A DNA stretch of 6,222 nucleotides. Source: Actinomycetota bacterium (GTDB lineage: Bacteria; Actinomycetota; Acidimicrobiia; Acidimicrobiales; Ilumatobacteraceae). Location of the stretch: assembly GCA_009701105.1 (NCBI GenBank), contig WLKU01000083.1, positions 1 through 6,222 of the forward strand. The letters are read 5' to 3'. This document shows, in pieces, positions 5,790 to 6,222 of the stretch (its first letter is position 1; every line of letters starts with the position of its first letter). The notes under the pieces are model-generated. The model had not been told where the DNA came from, did not search any database, and worked only from the letters and a program-made list of their open reading frames with translations. The translations under genes were made by a program, and so were the position numbers.

Positions 5790-6222
5790 TTACTCGCGCC
5801 ACGAGACATCGGTTGGCCACTCGCCAATGCCACCTTGTTCGATCAGCATTCCTGAAAGTTTGCGATTGGTGTGTCGTGATCGCCAAACCAACATGTCTTG
5901 TGCCATCGCCAAAGTTGTCGCAGGGTCATGACTGTATGTGCGCCACGTTGCATCAACTGCGAGGTCAAACGAAAGTGACGAGCCATTTCCAAATTGCACA
6001 TATGCGCGATCGTCGTAGCAACGAGTGGCGAGATGTTGTTGCTCGAGTCGTTGATCCCACGGCCATTCGCGTGCACCCATGCGGATGAACACTGATCGCC
6101 AGTCGTATTCCCACGTTGCTGCATTGCGCCAGAGTGCTGGCGTTGTGCCGGTCAAAAACGGCGTGAGGGGTAGTCCGTCGCATTGCAACGGAACCGGTTG
6201 ATCGAGCGCATGTGCGATTGTC
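5790..6222 (-). CDS. Sulfatase / alkaline-phosphatase-superfamily hydrolase, C-terminal part (5' end beyond the right edge)
   Basis: The reading frame enters at 6221 and runs 143 residues to a TAA at 5792-5790. A TTG at 6188 is only an internal codon. It is a C-terminal fragment: the N-terminal catalytic half, with the formylglycine Cys/Ser and the metal-binding Asp/Asn/His residues, lies outside. The assignment rests on the tail pattern DGLPLTPFLTGTTPALWRNA at residues 15-34, then TWEYDWR at 36-42. This is the 'target reached, W-R-D-A, W-E-[FY]-D' region of sulfatase and phosphonate-monoesterase-like enzymes. The closing AQDMLVWRSRHTNRKL segment also recalls those enzymes. Such enzymes hydrolyse sulfate or phosphonate/phosphate esters. 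It shares its strand with the MMPL gene but is separated by 133 bases with palindromes, so co-transcription is uncertain. The family call is moderately sure; the substrate is unknown. Confidence 0.68.
   Translation of the reverse strand, partial: TIAHALDQPVPLQCDGLPLTPFLTGTTPALWRNAATWEYDWRSVFIRMGAREWPWDQRLEQQHLATRCYDDRAYVQFGNGSSLSFDLAVDATWRTYSHDPATTLAMAQDMLVWRSRHTNRKLSGMLIEQGGIGEWPTDVSWRE

Noticed and set aside
5714..6088. A 124-residue plus-strand open frame
   Set aside because: Overlaps the sulfatase C-terminal frame, which has recognisable family motifs.

Overview
The window is 6222 bases at roughly 50% GC by eye. It looks like chromosomal DNA of an actinobacterium. The evidence is a short P450-type ferredoxin next to a cytochrome P450, a YdfJ/MmpL-like MMPL transporter, and a sulfatase C-terminus of the type common in soil and aquatic bacteria. 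An Acidimicrobiia-like aquatic lineage is my best guess, but that is inference. I see no transposase, phage gene, CRISPR array, tRNA or rRNA.

Layout. (1) Positions 1-693, minus strand: the N-terminal 231 residues of a homocysteine S-methyltransferase family protein that runs off the left edge. (2) 751-1314, minus: a LysE/RhtB-type amino-acid exporter. It probably shares a transcript with (1), and its N-terminus is disturbed. (3) 1315-1475: a divergent intergenic region that includes the disrupted exporter start. (4) 1476-1913, plus: a lipid-anchored or secreted blue copper protein (cupredoxin). (5) 1970-2164 and 2201-3409, plus: a single-cluster ferredoxin and a cytochrome P450, a tight two-gene redox unit. 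(6) 3410-5656, minus: a 748-residue MMPL/RND-type transporter whose stop codon directly abuts the P450 stop. (7) 5657-5789: intergenic, with palindromes and an odd C-rich repeat at the transporter's ribosome-binding position. (8) 5790-6222, minus: the C-terminal 143 residues of a sulfatase / alkaline-phosphatase-superfamily enzyme that runs off the right edge.

How the genes may work together. The ferredoxin almost certainly passes electrons to the P450; no ferredoxin reductase is present here. The exporter and methyltransferase suggest a small amino-acid (homocysteine/methionine-type) module, but this rests only on co-orientation and family roles. Whether the cupredoxin belongs with the P450 pair is open.

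I did not find a clearly new multi-gene system. The most interesting points are: a His where homocysteine methyltransferases carry their first zinc cysteine; an exporter whose conserved N-terminus is in frame but has no normal start codon, beside a CT-rich slippage-prone tract; an apparent extra pair of membrane helices in the MMPL linker; and a GGGGGGAT tandem repeat that puts C-runs where the MMPL Shine-Dalgarno should be.
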